A DNA stretch of 64,000 nucleotides from Gymnopilus junonius. Taxonomy: Eukaryota > Basidiomycota > Agaricomycetes > Agaricales > Galerinaceae. Of this stretch, positions 36,417 to 48,644 are shown in pieces. The notes under the pieces were generated by a model. That model saw only the letters and a program-made list of their open reading frames with translations. It was not told the DNA's origin and did no database searches. The stretch's first letter is position 1. Each line of letters begins with the position of its first letter. The position numbers were made by a program, and so were the translations under genes. Location: contig JADNYJ010000126.1 in assembly GCA_015501075.1 (NCBI GenBank), forward strand, positions 1 to 64,000. Reading direction: 5' to 3'.

Positions 36417-39073
36417 TGGAAAGCAGGGGACACCCGGATGTCAACGAAGAAAGTTTGTACAAAGGATCCGGAAGCTTCTATGTCTTGTCGCAGGGGGTTG
36501 TCAATAACGAAGCCAGATAGGCGAGGGGAGGATTTATATAGAGATCAGCACTTTGCCCTAGCATGCGAGTAAACAGTAAACCCTTCAGGTTTGATGGATT
36601 GTTCCGCCGGCGATTGAAGAGACAAAGTTCGGCTTTTCGACGGCTAGCCCATGAGAGTCCAAAGAAGAGTTCATTCCAGTTCGGGAGACCCACGATGCTT
36701 GCAAAATTTCTTCTCCCGAATCTACCTCTTATCATAGATCTGTATAGGAACTGGGAAGACGGAACCAGCTGGGCCTGACTAGGATTAAAAATGACCGTGA
36801 TGATGATTATATCGGGCACGCGTGGGTGTCAGAGGTACGGCTTTGACCTAAAAGGAGACTATCATCTAGTCAGCGACACCGTTTTAACAATTCCAAGAGA
36901 GCACGAGACATGTACATGAAGTGGAGGAGGGGCCCGAAAGTAAATGAGCGGAGGCTGTCAGGTATACGTGATCGGAATTCTGTCACGACCAGGAACGCAA
37001 TTTCCCGCAATGTCCGCTGATAATTCAGAGTCCGAGCGCTACTTTAGCTATCGGCCCGCGTCTCAGCTTGGCAGATACAGAGATGCTTAGGCTTTTAAAC
37101 CTGCCTTCCTCGACCAAAGCAATGGCCAATATCAGAAAGACTAAGGCCTCGGGATTCTATAGAGCCCAAAGCTTCTTGCATGAGCCGTCCATACCACATA
37201 GGCTCAGGCCTCACAGTTGTTGAGAACCTCATTAACTTACCTTCAAAATAAAAGGGTCGTCCTCGGAATATATAATTTTTGTTCAGATTTAGAATATATT
37301 TCTCCATCTTAACTAGCATAGGAATTGATTGATAGACTTGCAGTGCCCTTTTCTACCTACCAAGTTCGGCAGTCAAAAAATGCGGAAAGTCCCGAACTAC
37401 GCTTGCCTCTCCCCACACTAACAATTGCTGGATGGATTTACGATGCCAAATAAAAACATCATACGTTCTATGAACCACTTACTCAATCGCTGCTCTGAAC
37501 CCTGATATTGGTTATGGATCTTGAGCGCAACAACGTCCGATTCCGCAGTTGCCAGCCATCTTTGACGCCCTTAGAGTGATGGATCGTATGACTGTTCGAA
37601 GACGACGGAAGGAAGCTCGCCCGACCACTTTCTAGGTATTAAATCAATTTCTATCACTGTCTCTCTTGACGTTGTCAATCTGCGGTGCTAAGCATCAAGT
37701 ACCTTTAATTACCAGTCTATGAAACGTTGTATCTTGCAATCCGGATGACTGAGCTACATTTCGACCCTGATCGCCGCCTGTCCGAAAGCTCTCCACTCAG
37801 TCTATTTTCACCTCTCTCGTCGCCCACTGAAGTATCCCAACCTCAATCATGCTGATGAGGAAACCTGCACAAACCCTGCCCATCTCACCGATGGCAGCGG
37901 ATTGTTGGTTCAGCGCGCGTTGCGGTCACTTCCGTTCCCTCGCATTGCTCAACTCCTTCAAGTCTAGATCTTGGGGGCCTGGATCTCCTGACTCTCCCAG
38001 ATATCAAACGAAGTGTCAACACGAAAGGTTTCCAGGGCTTGCAATTCAGCCGTTTGTCGTGCCGTCTAAACAAACTGATCATGGCTGTGGCAGGTGTTGT
38101 TACATGCCGGTGATTTCTTTTAAAAGCGACTTCCGATAACACTTCCGTGCAGACTTGACAAACATTTTACGATCTTGGTACTCAGTTCCTTGATGGTAGT
38201 GTTGCAAGAAATTTTTCTCTTGTTGAAGATGACGATGAAGATGACTTTTAAGGATGGCCTGTCAGTAAGTACTACTTCTGAGAGCAGCCGCCTGGCATGC
38301 TTCGAGCTTTCATTGGCATGGATGCCTACACCTGACAAAGCAGCTTTGGAGTTCTCAAAGCACCCACTTGTCCTTCCGTGAGCCATCTATTTTGTCTTAT
38401 AGGTACAGAATTAGAACCTCATCAAAAGCTAATGATACATAATAAACGACGCTAGATTTAATTATGGAACATGCAAATTTGGGGTAGTTCTCTGGGGTAA
38501 AGTAACCTGAGCTTTATCTAATGTCCGAGATTCATGCTGGCTGGCATCCTAGTGGTACCGGCGTTATTTCCTGTAAAGCACAAGCAAAGCAGCCACTCCG
38601 AGTCGGCGACTGCTCTGTTTTCCAAGGTTCGTCACAACTTTCTTCAGTCTGCTTTGGACAGAACTTAAAGCCAAACCCCATTTCAATTGTATTCAAGCAT
38701 GCGGGGCGGTACTTCGCGGTGTTCCTTGACATGTTGGCGTCGCATATTCCACCACCTCCGCTCTATGAGTTCATGATGTGTCTTGTCAATAAGGTACCGC
38801 TTAGTGCGCGTTGAAGAACGCAGTGCAGAGCATAATTCACACTTGGTACTATTACCTCGAACAACAGCAGTGAATGTTGTTAGGTCTCTCCAGGCAAGCC
38901 CAATAGTACGCGGGAGACCATTGATAAGGAGGCCATTGATGCAGAGGACAGTACTGGTTGGATCCAGAAGAAGGAAAATATCACCCACACCCACAGCCAT
39001 TTCAGGCTTAAAAGTGATAAAAAATCGGAGAGTTTTTGCGCTTGCATGGAATTGGGGTTGGTCGGAAGAGGTA
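36417..39073. other. 2.65 kb gap with no confident gene
   Basis: Several ORFs of 60-113 codons lack domains. A plus-strand ATG near 37746 opens a 36-codon Ser/Pro-rich peptide starting MTELHFDPDRRLSESSPLSL. The plus-strand region to about 38140 stays partly open, so a small spliced gene is possible. Minus-strand ORFs at 36819-36478 and 38386-38120 are unsupported. The interval separates the SDR gene from the dioxygenase. Confidence 0.4.
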
Positions 39074-40981
39074 TCAGACAATCAAAGAACGGGCATAGGT
39101 GGCTTCCAGTCGTGACTTGACGTATTCTCCAGCGGTCATGACTTCGTACTTGCTTGGTGAGCCAGGTGTGACGCATGTAGGTATAGGCTTATGAACTCGT
39201 TCACGACAGGATATCGTTACGATAAAAAGTCATGCACTTACCTCCAGAAGGACATTGTAGTCCGTGCCAAAGAAGAGAGGAATTGAATAACGCTCAGCTC
39301 CGGAGCGATTAATCACACGATGTAAAGTGGACTTGAATACATCATCTCGAAGTGGGATTGAGTTGCTTGCTGAGGAAGACCGAACTCATCGCTTACTTGT
39401 CCATCGAGCAAATTGGTCTCCTAAGCTGGAATTTTGGAATGAGTGTGACCAAAGATAAGGCAGATAAACAGGCAGTAGTCCCGGCGTACTTCACTACAAA
39501 TGTGCCGGGAATGGGAACGGCATCTACCCACTTCCCTGTCATATTTTGGACCTGCAGTCCGCCAGCATGATCTTGCCACAGAATCGTGAAGCACTGTAAT
39601 TTAGCAAAATGAAATATTATAAGACGCAGCAGGGATGTCAGATTGCCCAACCTCATAGCTGATTAAGTGAAATTAATGAGACGCTGGAAATTAGGAGGAA
39701 ATTTCATACTCTGTATGGGCACCAATGCCTATCTGTCTCCCTTCAGGGTCGGTCTCAAAGCTGGTCGGACTCTGTGGCGGATAATGAAGAAGTCTCATGA
39801 TCGCAGCAGGTTTAGTGGTCTAAGTAATTAAGGGCCAATCAGAAGACCTATACATGTAGAATGATCTCACCTTGTCATCGAAGAAGTCCTCTGGCACGTC
39901 AAGGGCCAGAGCAAATAAGGGAAACAGTAATTTGCCAACCTCGAGGATTTGATGACTATGTCTTTCTCAGCACATGCACAAGCTATTTAAAATCCAGACT
40001 TAGCACTTACTAGTATTTTAATACCGCTTCTCTGTAGCCAGGTAAACATTGAGGCCACACATTTTCTCCAGCCATCGCACCATCTTCTCTCGAGTTTGCC
40101 TCGGGTGAGTCAATGAGACCGATAGGAGGTTCCCAGCCGACATCAAATCCCTCGTGTAAGTCTCCAAGTCCTTCAGAATCTGTATTTTCACCAAGTAGAG
40201 CGGTGTATCCCTTGAAATTAGAAGTTTTGTGGACGTCGAGCTACGCATACATAAGCAGGATCTAAGGTTAGCAACCGAGCTTGATTAACGCAGAACCACA
40301 GGACCGATACCCACCTCCAACTTCGTTGCTTCTGGAAGTGAGAAATATCTCTTTGCAGCGTCAACCGTGTCACTTATGACTTCATCAGCAATACCGTGAG
40401 ACTGGACTGAGAAGAAGAAAGTCAACACGTCAATATTATGTGGCGCTGGAAGTGGAAGTGGGCTCGAGGTTCATCCGTGATGGTCGTGTGGCGCACCAAC
40501 CTGATGACCCTCCTCCAATGCAATTTCAGAGTCAACTTACTATAAAAAAATCCAACCTAAATAAACCAAGTACACATTAAGTCATCATTAAGAAACAATT
40601 GAGCAAAAGGGCGAGGAATGTGGGATCTCATTGGAAAGAGCCGAGTGCGTATGATGGAACCAAAGAAGGCCAAGGCTCACACTCACATTTATGCACGCAT
40701 CACGGATGAGATCTGCCAGCCGCTTTCTAGCGACAGGGTCACTGCTACGGGCGTCGCGGATGTCACTGTAGGTGCACATAAAATAGATAGAAAATCTGAA
40801 TATCTAGCCGACAATCATTCGAAATCAACAGTCAAGCTGACATGACTGGTATTTCTTCAAACGTGCTTTCCGATCGCTTGGGATCAAGGAAGAGCTCAGG
40901 GCTGGCAGATGGTGTTGAACGTGAAGCAGTGGCGGCCATTTGATTCGATGACGATGGAAGGTGTTCAAGTTGACAAGACAT
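39074..40981 (-). CDS. 2-oxoglutarate/Fe(II) dioxygenase, isopenicillin-N-synthase-like
   Basis: The ATG at 40981 opens a short N-terminus (FLDPKRSESTFEEIPV) leading to the DIOX_N region DIRDARSSDPVARKRLADLI, then SLPEATKLE and NFKGYTALLGENTD. The double-stranded beta-helix core has the iron site GIGAHTEYE, so H-x-E replaces the more usual H-x-D. Then come CFTILWQDHAGGLQVQNMTG, DAVPIPGTFVV, the distal histidine in STLHRVINRSGAERYSIPLF, and the C-terminus PSKYEVMTAGEYVKSRLEAT with TGA at 39076-39074. About 350 residues after removing eight or so short introns. The family includes plant ACC oxidase and fungal IPNS-like enzymes; the substrate is unknown. No neighbouring biosynthetic genes are present. 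A TATA-like element lies about 30 bp upstream of the ATG. Confidence 0.87.
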
Positions 40982-41530
40982 CGTTATGCGGCGACAAGGG
41001 CCTGAGCGATATAAATAGCAGCCCGACATAGGGACAAGGGCTCCTGTTTTGAGCTTAAATGGCAGAAAGGGTTGTGTGCACACATCAGACAGGACTTGAC
41101 AGCATGTAAAAAGCAAGAATGATTGATCTAGAGAGCTCAATGCATTTGGTTGAGAGGCAGTATCAAGTATACTTACCCTATATCATCAGGGCTAACTGCA
41201 TGAAATTGAAGTGTACCAGAAATTGCAAGATTAAATCGAATTTAGAAAATACTGACGAGTAATAATTCATAATTATGGTACATTTTTTTCTTTTTACTGT
41301 GTAAATAAGTCTCCTGAAAACCTGATAATGTCCATTGTAGCCTTAAAAATTGAATACGGAATGCTAAAAAACCTGATGCGTGAATGAATTACAAGGATAT
41401 ACGGAAGCTGAGGCAGAATAACTTTTGGTTGGGCGTTGGACATATGATAGCGTTGCAAGAGAAACGAGAGAGGTATAAGAGAAACTGATCCAACCGAGTC
41501 AAAAGGAAGGACGTGGGGAGGGGAGGAAAT

Positions 41531-44500
41531 CTAAGCAGTGCTGGCAAGGTCCCGAGCAAAGTGGAAGAAATCTACACTCGATCCGTTCACGCCATACTTG
41601 TAAATCTGGAAGGACAGTCAGCAACTGCTCAGGATGACTCAGAAGGCCAGCACTCACAAAATGCGAAGCAACCCAACTCGAGAACAGCGCCCTCTGATAG
41701 GCCTCGGGCAACCTCTTCAAAAGTGTCTCAAGCCCAACTTTGTCTACCAGCGTCTTGGGAATCGCCCGCCTCATCACACCATGTCGACTGGACACATCAC
41801 CAAACAAGTCCGAGGCCTCCAACTCAGCTTGGAGATTATTCAGCGTTTGCGACAGCTCATCAGAAATCGCCGTGCGCGTCTTGGTGCCGCTCAGACGGGT
41901 GTGCTCCTTCCAGATGCAGTGGAACTCGGCCGCAGCGTTCTCAGTAATCTTGGCTTGGATGTCCTTGACGTAGCTCTGGTAGAACGGGCTTGGCTTGCCG
42001 TCTTTGAAGATCATCAAGTTCAGGTATTCTTGGGTGGAGAGAGCAAGGCCGGCGAGAACCTCGAGAGAGGAACTGGTAACGCCGCCCTTGTTGGTGCTCG
42101 AGTCCTTGAACAGAATGACTTTTCTCTTCTCGAGGTGTAGACGAGCTTGTTGAGTCAAGAAGAGGTTGGCACCCTCAACGATGTACTTGAAGTGCGGCTT
42201 GCCGTCAGCGTCGACGAGGGCGGCCATGTTCGAGATGTTAACAGCCTCAGGTCTGCATCAAAGCACAAATTATCAGTGAACGTGTCAAACTGGAGTGAAG
42301 AGAAATATTGACCGGCCACCACAAGGAACGAATAAATCAGCCTGAACCTCAAATGGGCGCCATTCCTGAAATCAGTGCCGTCAAGCACAACCTCGCCAGC
42401 TATACAAAGAGCAAAGACCCGTCAGCTCCAGTGCCATCAGACGGAGAAGGGAAAAACGTACAAGGTAATTTAACATCCTGATCCTCCACCTTGACGAGGT
42501 ACCCATCCTTGCTCAGCTTGGAGGTATCAAAGAAGCCAACAGGCTTGCGAAGCTTGGCCAGCCGAATGAGTTCAGCACGATCAAGGCCCACTGGATCGGC
42601 GAGCACACCGCTGCCGTCGATGACAGCCACCGTCTTGTCCGAAGACAGCAGGATCTCATCTGCAGAAAAGAAAAAAGGCAAGCAGGCAGATCAACAACCA
42701 AGCAGGAAAAGGTAAACAAGAACATGCCACTCACTCGACCCAAGATCACCATCCGGACCTCCAGTCTGCACCTTGGTAATATCCTTCTCCCTCAATCCAA
42801 GCTGCTTATATATCCCCAGCACATACTGCCTGATCGACAGCGAAGTCATACCGTACGCGTCGTGCGGCACACCACCGAGCGTCTCGGCGCTCTTGCCTGT
42901 CGTGAAGGACTTCCACCACGTCTCGGCACCGCGTTCACGGGCATGCACTGTAAACGATCGACGAGAAATCCGTTTGTTAAAGAGGGTTTATTGGGGTGAA
43001 AGAAAGGATGAAATGACGTACGAGCTGCCCAGTCCATCATATCCGCCGTACCTTCATCAGGACCGAAGAACAGTAGCTCAGGGTGACCGTACAAGTCCAC
43101 TAGAGGCTCCTTGATACCCGGCGTCTGCCCAGGGATGAGAAGGTCAATTACAGCCTAGAAGTAAAGCCCCGGTCAATATATGCGCCGCCATGGAAACTGA
43201 AAGTGATGAAATTCGCACATCAACGTATTTCTCAAAGCAGAGTCGAGGGTTAGCTCCTAGTCTGTAACCAACGAAGAAAGTCAACAAAGAAAAGTGTAGA
43301 AAGCAGAAGAAAGTGTCTGACGAAGGCAAAATAGTACCCTTGGCACCACCTTCAGGGATGTCCTTGTTCTTCAAAGACTGCGTCGAAGCAAGGTTATAGT
43401 TCTCGTCAAATAGCATACGCTGGTTAATCGAATAATTCCTATGAAAGAGAAAGCTTCGTCAGCAATGAAAACAAAAAACCACAAAAAAACGTACTCCTTA
43501 TTCCTAGACATAACCAACCGAATCCCACCCCTCGCGACATCCCTAAACCTGATATGGAACCCTCTAAACTCATTGCCAATTACAATGAACATCCCAAACG
43601 GCTTCTTGGGGTATTCGACCTCTGGCAAGAAATCAGGCGCAAGACGGAACGACAAGGCGACCTTGGTGGGCTGGTAAAAGTTGGTCTTCAACACGTGTTT
43701 GTTGAAGATGAGGAAACTTTCTAAGACTTGGAGGTCTTGTTTGTTAGGCACGGTGCGCCGGATTTTGTCGTATAGCTCGGCGTCAGTGAGGGGTTGGACA
43801 GTTTGCAGGCGTTGGTAGGAGAGAGTTGGCCTGTGGCAGGCATTGAGTCAGTTAGAAAAAAACAAATGAAATATAATAAGAACCGCGTACATCAATTTGA
43901 AGCATCGTCCGAAGGAGGATAATGCGTCATCGCGAAGTTGACGTACAGCATACGGATCTATCCAGCCATCTCCATGAGCATTTCTTCTTGCAAGGGAAGG
44001 ACAGAAGGAAAGATATACCAAGTCGGGATGAGCATGGATAACCTGAGCAATGCTCTCGCGTGTAAACGTCTCCTCCCTGAACCTCCTCTTAATATCATTG
44101 AGAACCTCAGCATGAGTAGGATCATTCTCATTAAGAATGTTCTTCAACTGCAGATAGGCTGGCCCGAGGCGGTTGCAGAAATGCTGAGCAAAGATCCAGC
44201 CACAGTCTAAGAGAGAAAGAAAAAAGAAAAACAAATCTAACGCCTCGCACGACAATAAAAGGAGAAATACAAACTTACAGGCGTAAGTAGCTTCCTGCAC
44301 CGCGTTACCTCCTAGAGCCCTCGGTAAGAAGAACGGGTTGTCAGGAAGACAGAAAGCAGAGAAGCCTCTTTCATGACTTGGAAGATCGAGTTTTCGATCG
44401 GAGGGGCGTTGCTGTTGGGAAGAGGGTTGAGGTAGAGCGAGATGATGGTGACGCCATTCGAGAATTGCTCTGCAGGCCATGATCCATAAGGTCCTGGTTG

Positions 44501-45809
44501 AGGAAGAGGAAGGAAGCGGACTTACCAACGTATTTACGAGCAGAGTAGAGGGAGTAGAAATGGTACAAATTAGAGAGGGCACTAAAGAATCGGCTCAGAA
44601 ATTTGAAGATGTCGAAGAAAATGGATAATACCTGAAGAAACTGGAGGTACCGCCCATCTTGTATCCAATGACCAACCTCCTTTCGCGCGTCCCTTCAACC
44701 TCAAACACCTCAATAACAGGCCCCTCCCGTCTCTCTACATTCCGCATAACCTTTGACAAAAAGACACGTCAGTTTCATGGCATATAATAACAAGAAAACA
44801 AAGAGTCACTCATACCTCTTGGTAAATATCCAACGTATTCTTGGTAGCTCTGTCCAAGAACGCTGAATCCGATACGGCTCGTATGTCGGTCTTCTCGCCA
44901 GGGGCAAGCGTTGGGGCCTTCTTTGGAAAGTTACATTTCGTGACGAAGTAGCATCGAAGCTGCTGAGAGGCTGTGGCAGAGATGGACCCCGTTGAGCGGA
45001 ACGTCTCTAGCCTGTACGCATTTTCAGGCGTGGAGTGGTTCAAGAATAGTTCGTCAATCCTGTGTAGGGAAGGAAGAGGTCAGTATGGGAGAATTGGGAC
45101 ACAGAAAATTAAGAAATAGAATTCGGATCTAGGCAGACATATACATAGCCCTATCATTGTCAACTGTCCTCCTTGCTCCAGATCCGCATCCTGCCAAAGT
45201 AGAATACAAAACAAAGAGGAAATAAGCTCACCTAGATTCACAGGTCGACCCGGGACCCTCTGTAGTCGTCAAACCAGGAGGACTGGTATAGATAAACGTA
45301 GCGCCATTGCCATTCTCATCAATCTTCTCAAGATCGATGACGAGCTTGCTTGGGTCGTGCTTGGTGTACGCGAGGATCTTGGCGCCGAAGAGTGCGATAA
45401 TGTGATCAGCGATGACCTCACGAGATTCATTCGCGAAGTAGGTGTCGTCAATACCGAGATTGGTGTAGAACCAGTTGACCTCATTGCTGACGAGTTCACG
45501 AGGAATGAAGCCCTGGATAGGTAGAAAGCAAAGCCATGAAGGTCAGTAATCACAAGCGGCAATAGACACCGAGGCGCGGCCTTCAACATGCATCAAATGC
45601 TCACCTTGTCAGCGACCTCATTCTCGACCAGAGCCCGCTGTTCTTCCTTGCCCTTGAAGACAGGTGTGTTGTATCCTGGCTGGTTCTTGATACGCTGCAG
45701 CGAAGAGTCGCTACTATGGGCCGAGTTCATGGCATACAGCTGATGAGCAGGGACAGAGAGGAGCTTGTCGGACAACTTGTTGTCGTGCTCTCCAGTCGGC
45801 GTTGACATG
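41531..45809 (-). CDS. gdh2: NAD-specific glutamate dehydrogenase
   Basis: The large fungal NAD-GDH (about 1050 residues) converts glutamate to 2-oxoglutarate and ammonium. The ATG at 45809 gives MSTPTGEHDNKLSDK, then FIPRELVSNEVNWFYTNLGI. Mid-protein motifs are FHIRFRDVARGGIRLV, the catalytic-lysine region IPEGGAKGTI (about 43350), ELLFFGPDEGTADMMDWA, GGVPHDAYGMTSLSIRQYV and TGGPDGDLGSSE. The NAD-binding and C-terminal segments are GTDFRNGAH, RPEAVNISNMAALVDADG, FKYIVEGANLFLTQQARLHL and NKGGVTSSSLEVLAG. A last intron joins SHF to YKYGVNGSSVDFF, with TAG at 41533-41531. About 15 short introns. No disruption was noticed. A TATA box sits at 45893-45900. Confidence 0.94.
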
Positions 45810-45892
45810 GCTAGCAGTGATAAGAAATAAAGTAAATAACAGGGGGTAAGCAAGGAAGGATGAATGTCGGTTCTGCAGATCGCCGTTGGTTT

Positions 45893-45900
45893 CTTATATA
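45893..45900 (-). promoter_or_regulatory. TATA box of GDH2
   Basis: TATATAAG on the minus strand, 84-91 bp upstream of the GDH2 ATG, which leaves room for a normal 5' UTR. Confidence 0.5.
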
Positions 45901-48445
45901 GTCTCCATTGCAGTTGTTTATTTACAGGCTCTCGGCTTGTCAATAATACATCGAGGCGCTTACTACCCCGCATCAGGGACCGGAACTCGACTGCGACTGT
46001 CCAATGGGCCACCGGATCTGGCGAGTATTCCCCCCAAAAAAATAATAACTTGTGAGCTCACACATGCGGAAGGACCTTGTTCTTCGCAACCATTCTTTCC
46101 CCAATAATAATTCTAATCCGCATTTCTCTGCGGTTGTCTGAGTCCTCGACTCGTTGCTCATACTATCCCAACCCTGACTGGCGCCATTTCACACCATCTG
46201 CACTTCAACGTTCGTGCCATCTCCACTCCATCCTTTTTACGCGTCTTGACCTTGTATATTTCCACGATGAACCCTCAAAATTCAAAAACAGTACTCGAGG
46301 GTTCTCCAGCACCCACGCTCCAAGTTTAATTAATACACGGTCGTGCACCTGTTCTGGATCATCCAGCGCGTCCCCATAATATCCTCTTTGATCGTGATAT
46401 TCAGACTAGATGAATGATATGATACAAATTCCCCAACCACGCGACCTTGCGCCTCGATCTCGCCTTTCTGGTCCTCTCTTGCGCGTGACTCCCTCTTAGC
46501 GCCAACCCTGGATTGTAATAAAGACCCTCGATCCCCAAAATTCTTGCTCGTTCTTCTCGTCACTAACACGTTTGAATGTTTATCCCCGCACATGCAAGGG
46601 TTTCACCTGTTAACGTTACGCGAGACCTCTGCTCATGCACACACACGGTCTTCGGAAGCCATGACACACCTGATCTCTTGTAACCTGTCCTGAATATCTC
46701 CCAGTCTCTAGATTCTTTACTTCGCACTGCATACCAATACACAGTGGCAACGCCACCGAATTTCTCAGTCAACGAACGAAAAAAACTGTCGACAGTCCAC
46801 CAAAGCTACGGAACGGAACTCAGCCCTTTTTCACTTGACCTCCTTCTAACTTCCGGCGTCGTCGGCATTTGCTTTACTTTGCTCAGACTACATTTTGACA
46901 CTAAGCAACGCGCCGGCATAGAGTACTAGTATTCAGTGTTCACTGCCCATGGTCAGCTCTCCGCCAACATCATTGTTTATTCCGCAGCAAGCCGCCGGCA
47001 CTTGACCATCGGATGCGCGGAAGCACGTTTGCCAACGCCCGACCTGTGCTGGATCTTATCCGCGTCGGGGACCGACGTCGACCAATCATTGTCGTTCTCC
47101 CCGCACTGCTTACAATTGCTTATGAGCCTTTATGAGCTCGTATATGTACAGCCCGCTCATGCATTAGTGCTGCGACGTTGACAATGGCTGTTATGACAGC
47201 ATGATAACGTCTTGTACTCTGACGACTGCACTTACTGGACTGCTTGCCTAATGCCATTTGATTGGTCATACCTGCCCCGAACCTTCGTCGTCAGTGACAG
47301 GTTTTTTGTCAGAACTAATACATCAAAAAACTTATTGTGTTAAGAGTGGCGTTCCAGCGCCACTCATCTCTCATGCCATCCGAATCTTTCGCCAAACCTC
47401 TTTGGAACCTTTGGCAAAAAGTCAGCACAAATACCAGTCTGAACTTCGAGAATGCTGTAAGCATCTTTGAATCAAGATATCTGGACAATTTACGTTCAGA
47501 CATGCTTGAGAACCACAAAGAGACGTCGGTTGCTTATTGTTCGAAGCCCGAAGGACAAATCTCGTTCAGGATCGAAGGCGAGTGTGGATTACATTTCGGA
47601 AGAATTGTATAAATCTATTACTTACTTTTTTTCAGCTGGAATGTACGAAGCTATGCTGTCAATGTGTAGGTAAAAGAGAATTTAGCGTGCGTTCTTATTG
47701 GTCGATAATGAAGTTGGGAGAAGCCAATCAGATCATACGGAGTTTCTACTGGCTACCATCCGATAGGTTGGAACTTGCAGAACCTACCCGAGGGCCGACA
47801 GCCTGTTGCACGTTGCTGACAGTGACTGGCCAATCGTTTACGAGTTCGATTGAGTCCAACGTCAAATTTCCTTGCGTCCAATTAAGTGGACAAGAAAAAA
47901 AAGGTAAACCTATCTCTATTTATTTCGGAAGACTCGATTTGAGTAAGAACATAAATGTAGATCCAGGTGCATTAAATTGTGTTTAACCTCCAAGTGAAAG
48001 TTTAAGGACGAATGTTCTGTTACATAGATTGAAAAAATATTTTCAGATGCTGTCAAAAACAGCTGCAAATATGCGACAGTAAATAATATATGATACCCTA
48101 ACGATTGACCATCGACGAAGTGTAGTGAAAGAATAATTTTTGGCCAAGATGGAAATTAGAATTGAATTTGGAATTGGAATTATGTGTGACTGACTACGTT
48201 ACATAGTAACTCAGGTAGCTATGAACTACCTCGCCGGTTCTTCGTAAACCATAAGTATAATAATAAAAGCGAATCATAGCATTGCAAGGGGGACGTTGGC
48301 CGGACTAGCACTCCCCAATTGTGAAAACAAACCACCGGTGGCACAATACTATGGGGATGCAAGAGGTTGCGGATGAAAGAGAGGGGAACGGAATAGAAAA
48401 GAAAAGAAAAGAAAGCCGAGAAAATTAAAAACTGTCCCTGTTACG
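45901..48445. other. 2.5 kb intergenic region between divergent GDH2 and CLASP
   Basis: Plus-strand ORFs at 47337-47612 and 47537-47986 are open but overlap in different frames and show no domain. Other ORFs are unsupported. At 48208-48221 AACTCAGGTAGCTA repeats a 14-mer found at 8500-8513. The last 200 bp are rich in GAAAAG tracts. Confidence 0.4.
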
Positions 48446-48453
48446 TGACGTCA
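48446..48453. promoter_or_regulatory. CRE-like palindrome TGACGTCA upstream of CLASP
   Basis: A full ATF/CREB-type octamer (TGACGTCA) 192-199 bp upstream of the CLASP ATG. A CCAAT box (about 48562) lies between. The match is exact; use in vivo is inferred. Confidence 0.45.
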
Positions 48454-48644
48454 TTCTTCGGTGGGCAAGATAACGGCGGGTCGTAAAAACAAAAATTAAA
48501 GATAGGGGTCGAGGCGCGAAGCTGGACCGCGATGGTGGCACGGTCACATGACGAAATGTGCACCAATCACGCTGGACCTGAAATTCAACCTTGCTCGCTT
48601 GCTCACCACCTTATTCTCCTCTAAAACATCTCTGAACGGCTGCA

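Noticed and set aside
38521..38814. 97-codon plus ORF next to the dioxygenase 3' end
   Set aside because: Open on both strands with no domain or splice logic; likely noncoding.
41513..42140. Two overlapping plus ORFs of 144 and 168 codons
   Set aside because: Antisense to the conserved 3' half of GDH2.
46077..46593. ORFs upstream of GDH2 on both strands
   Set aside because: No domain, no exon continuity, low-complexity composition.
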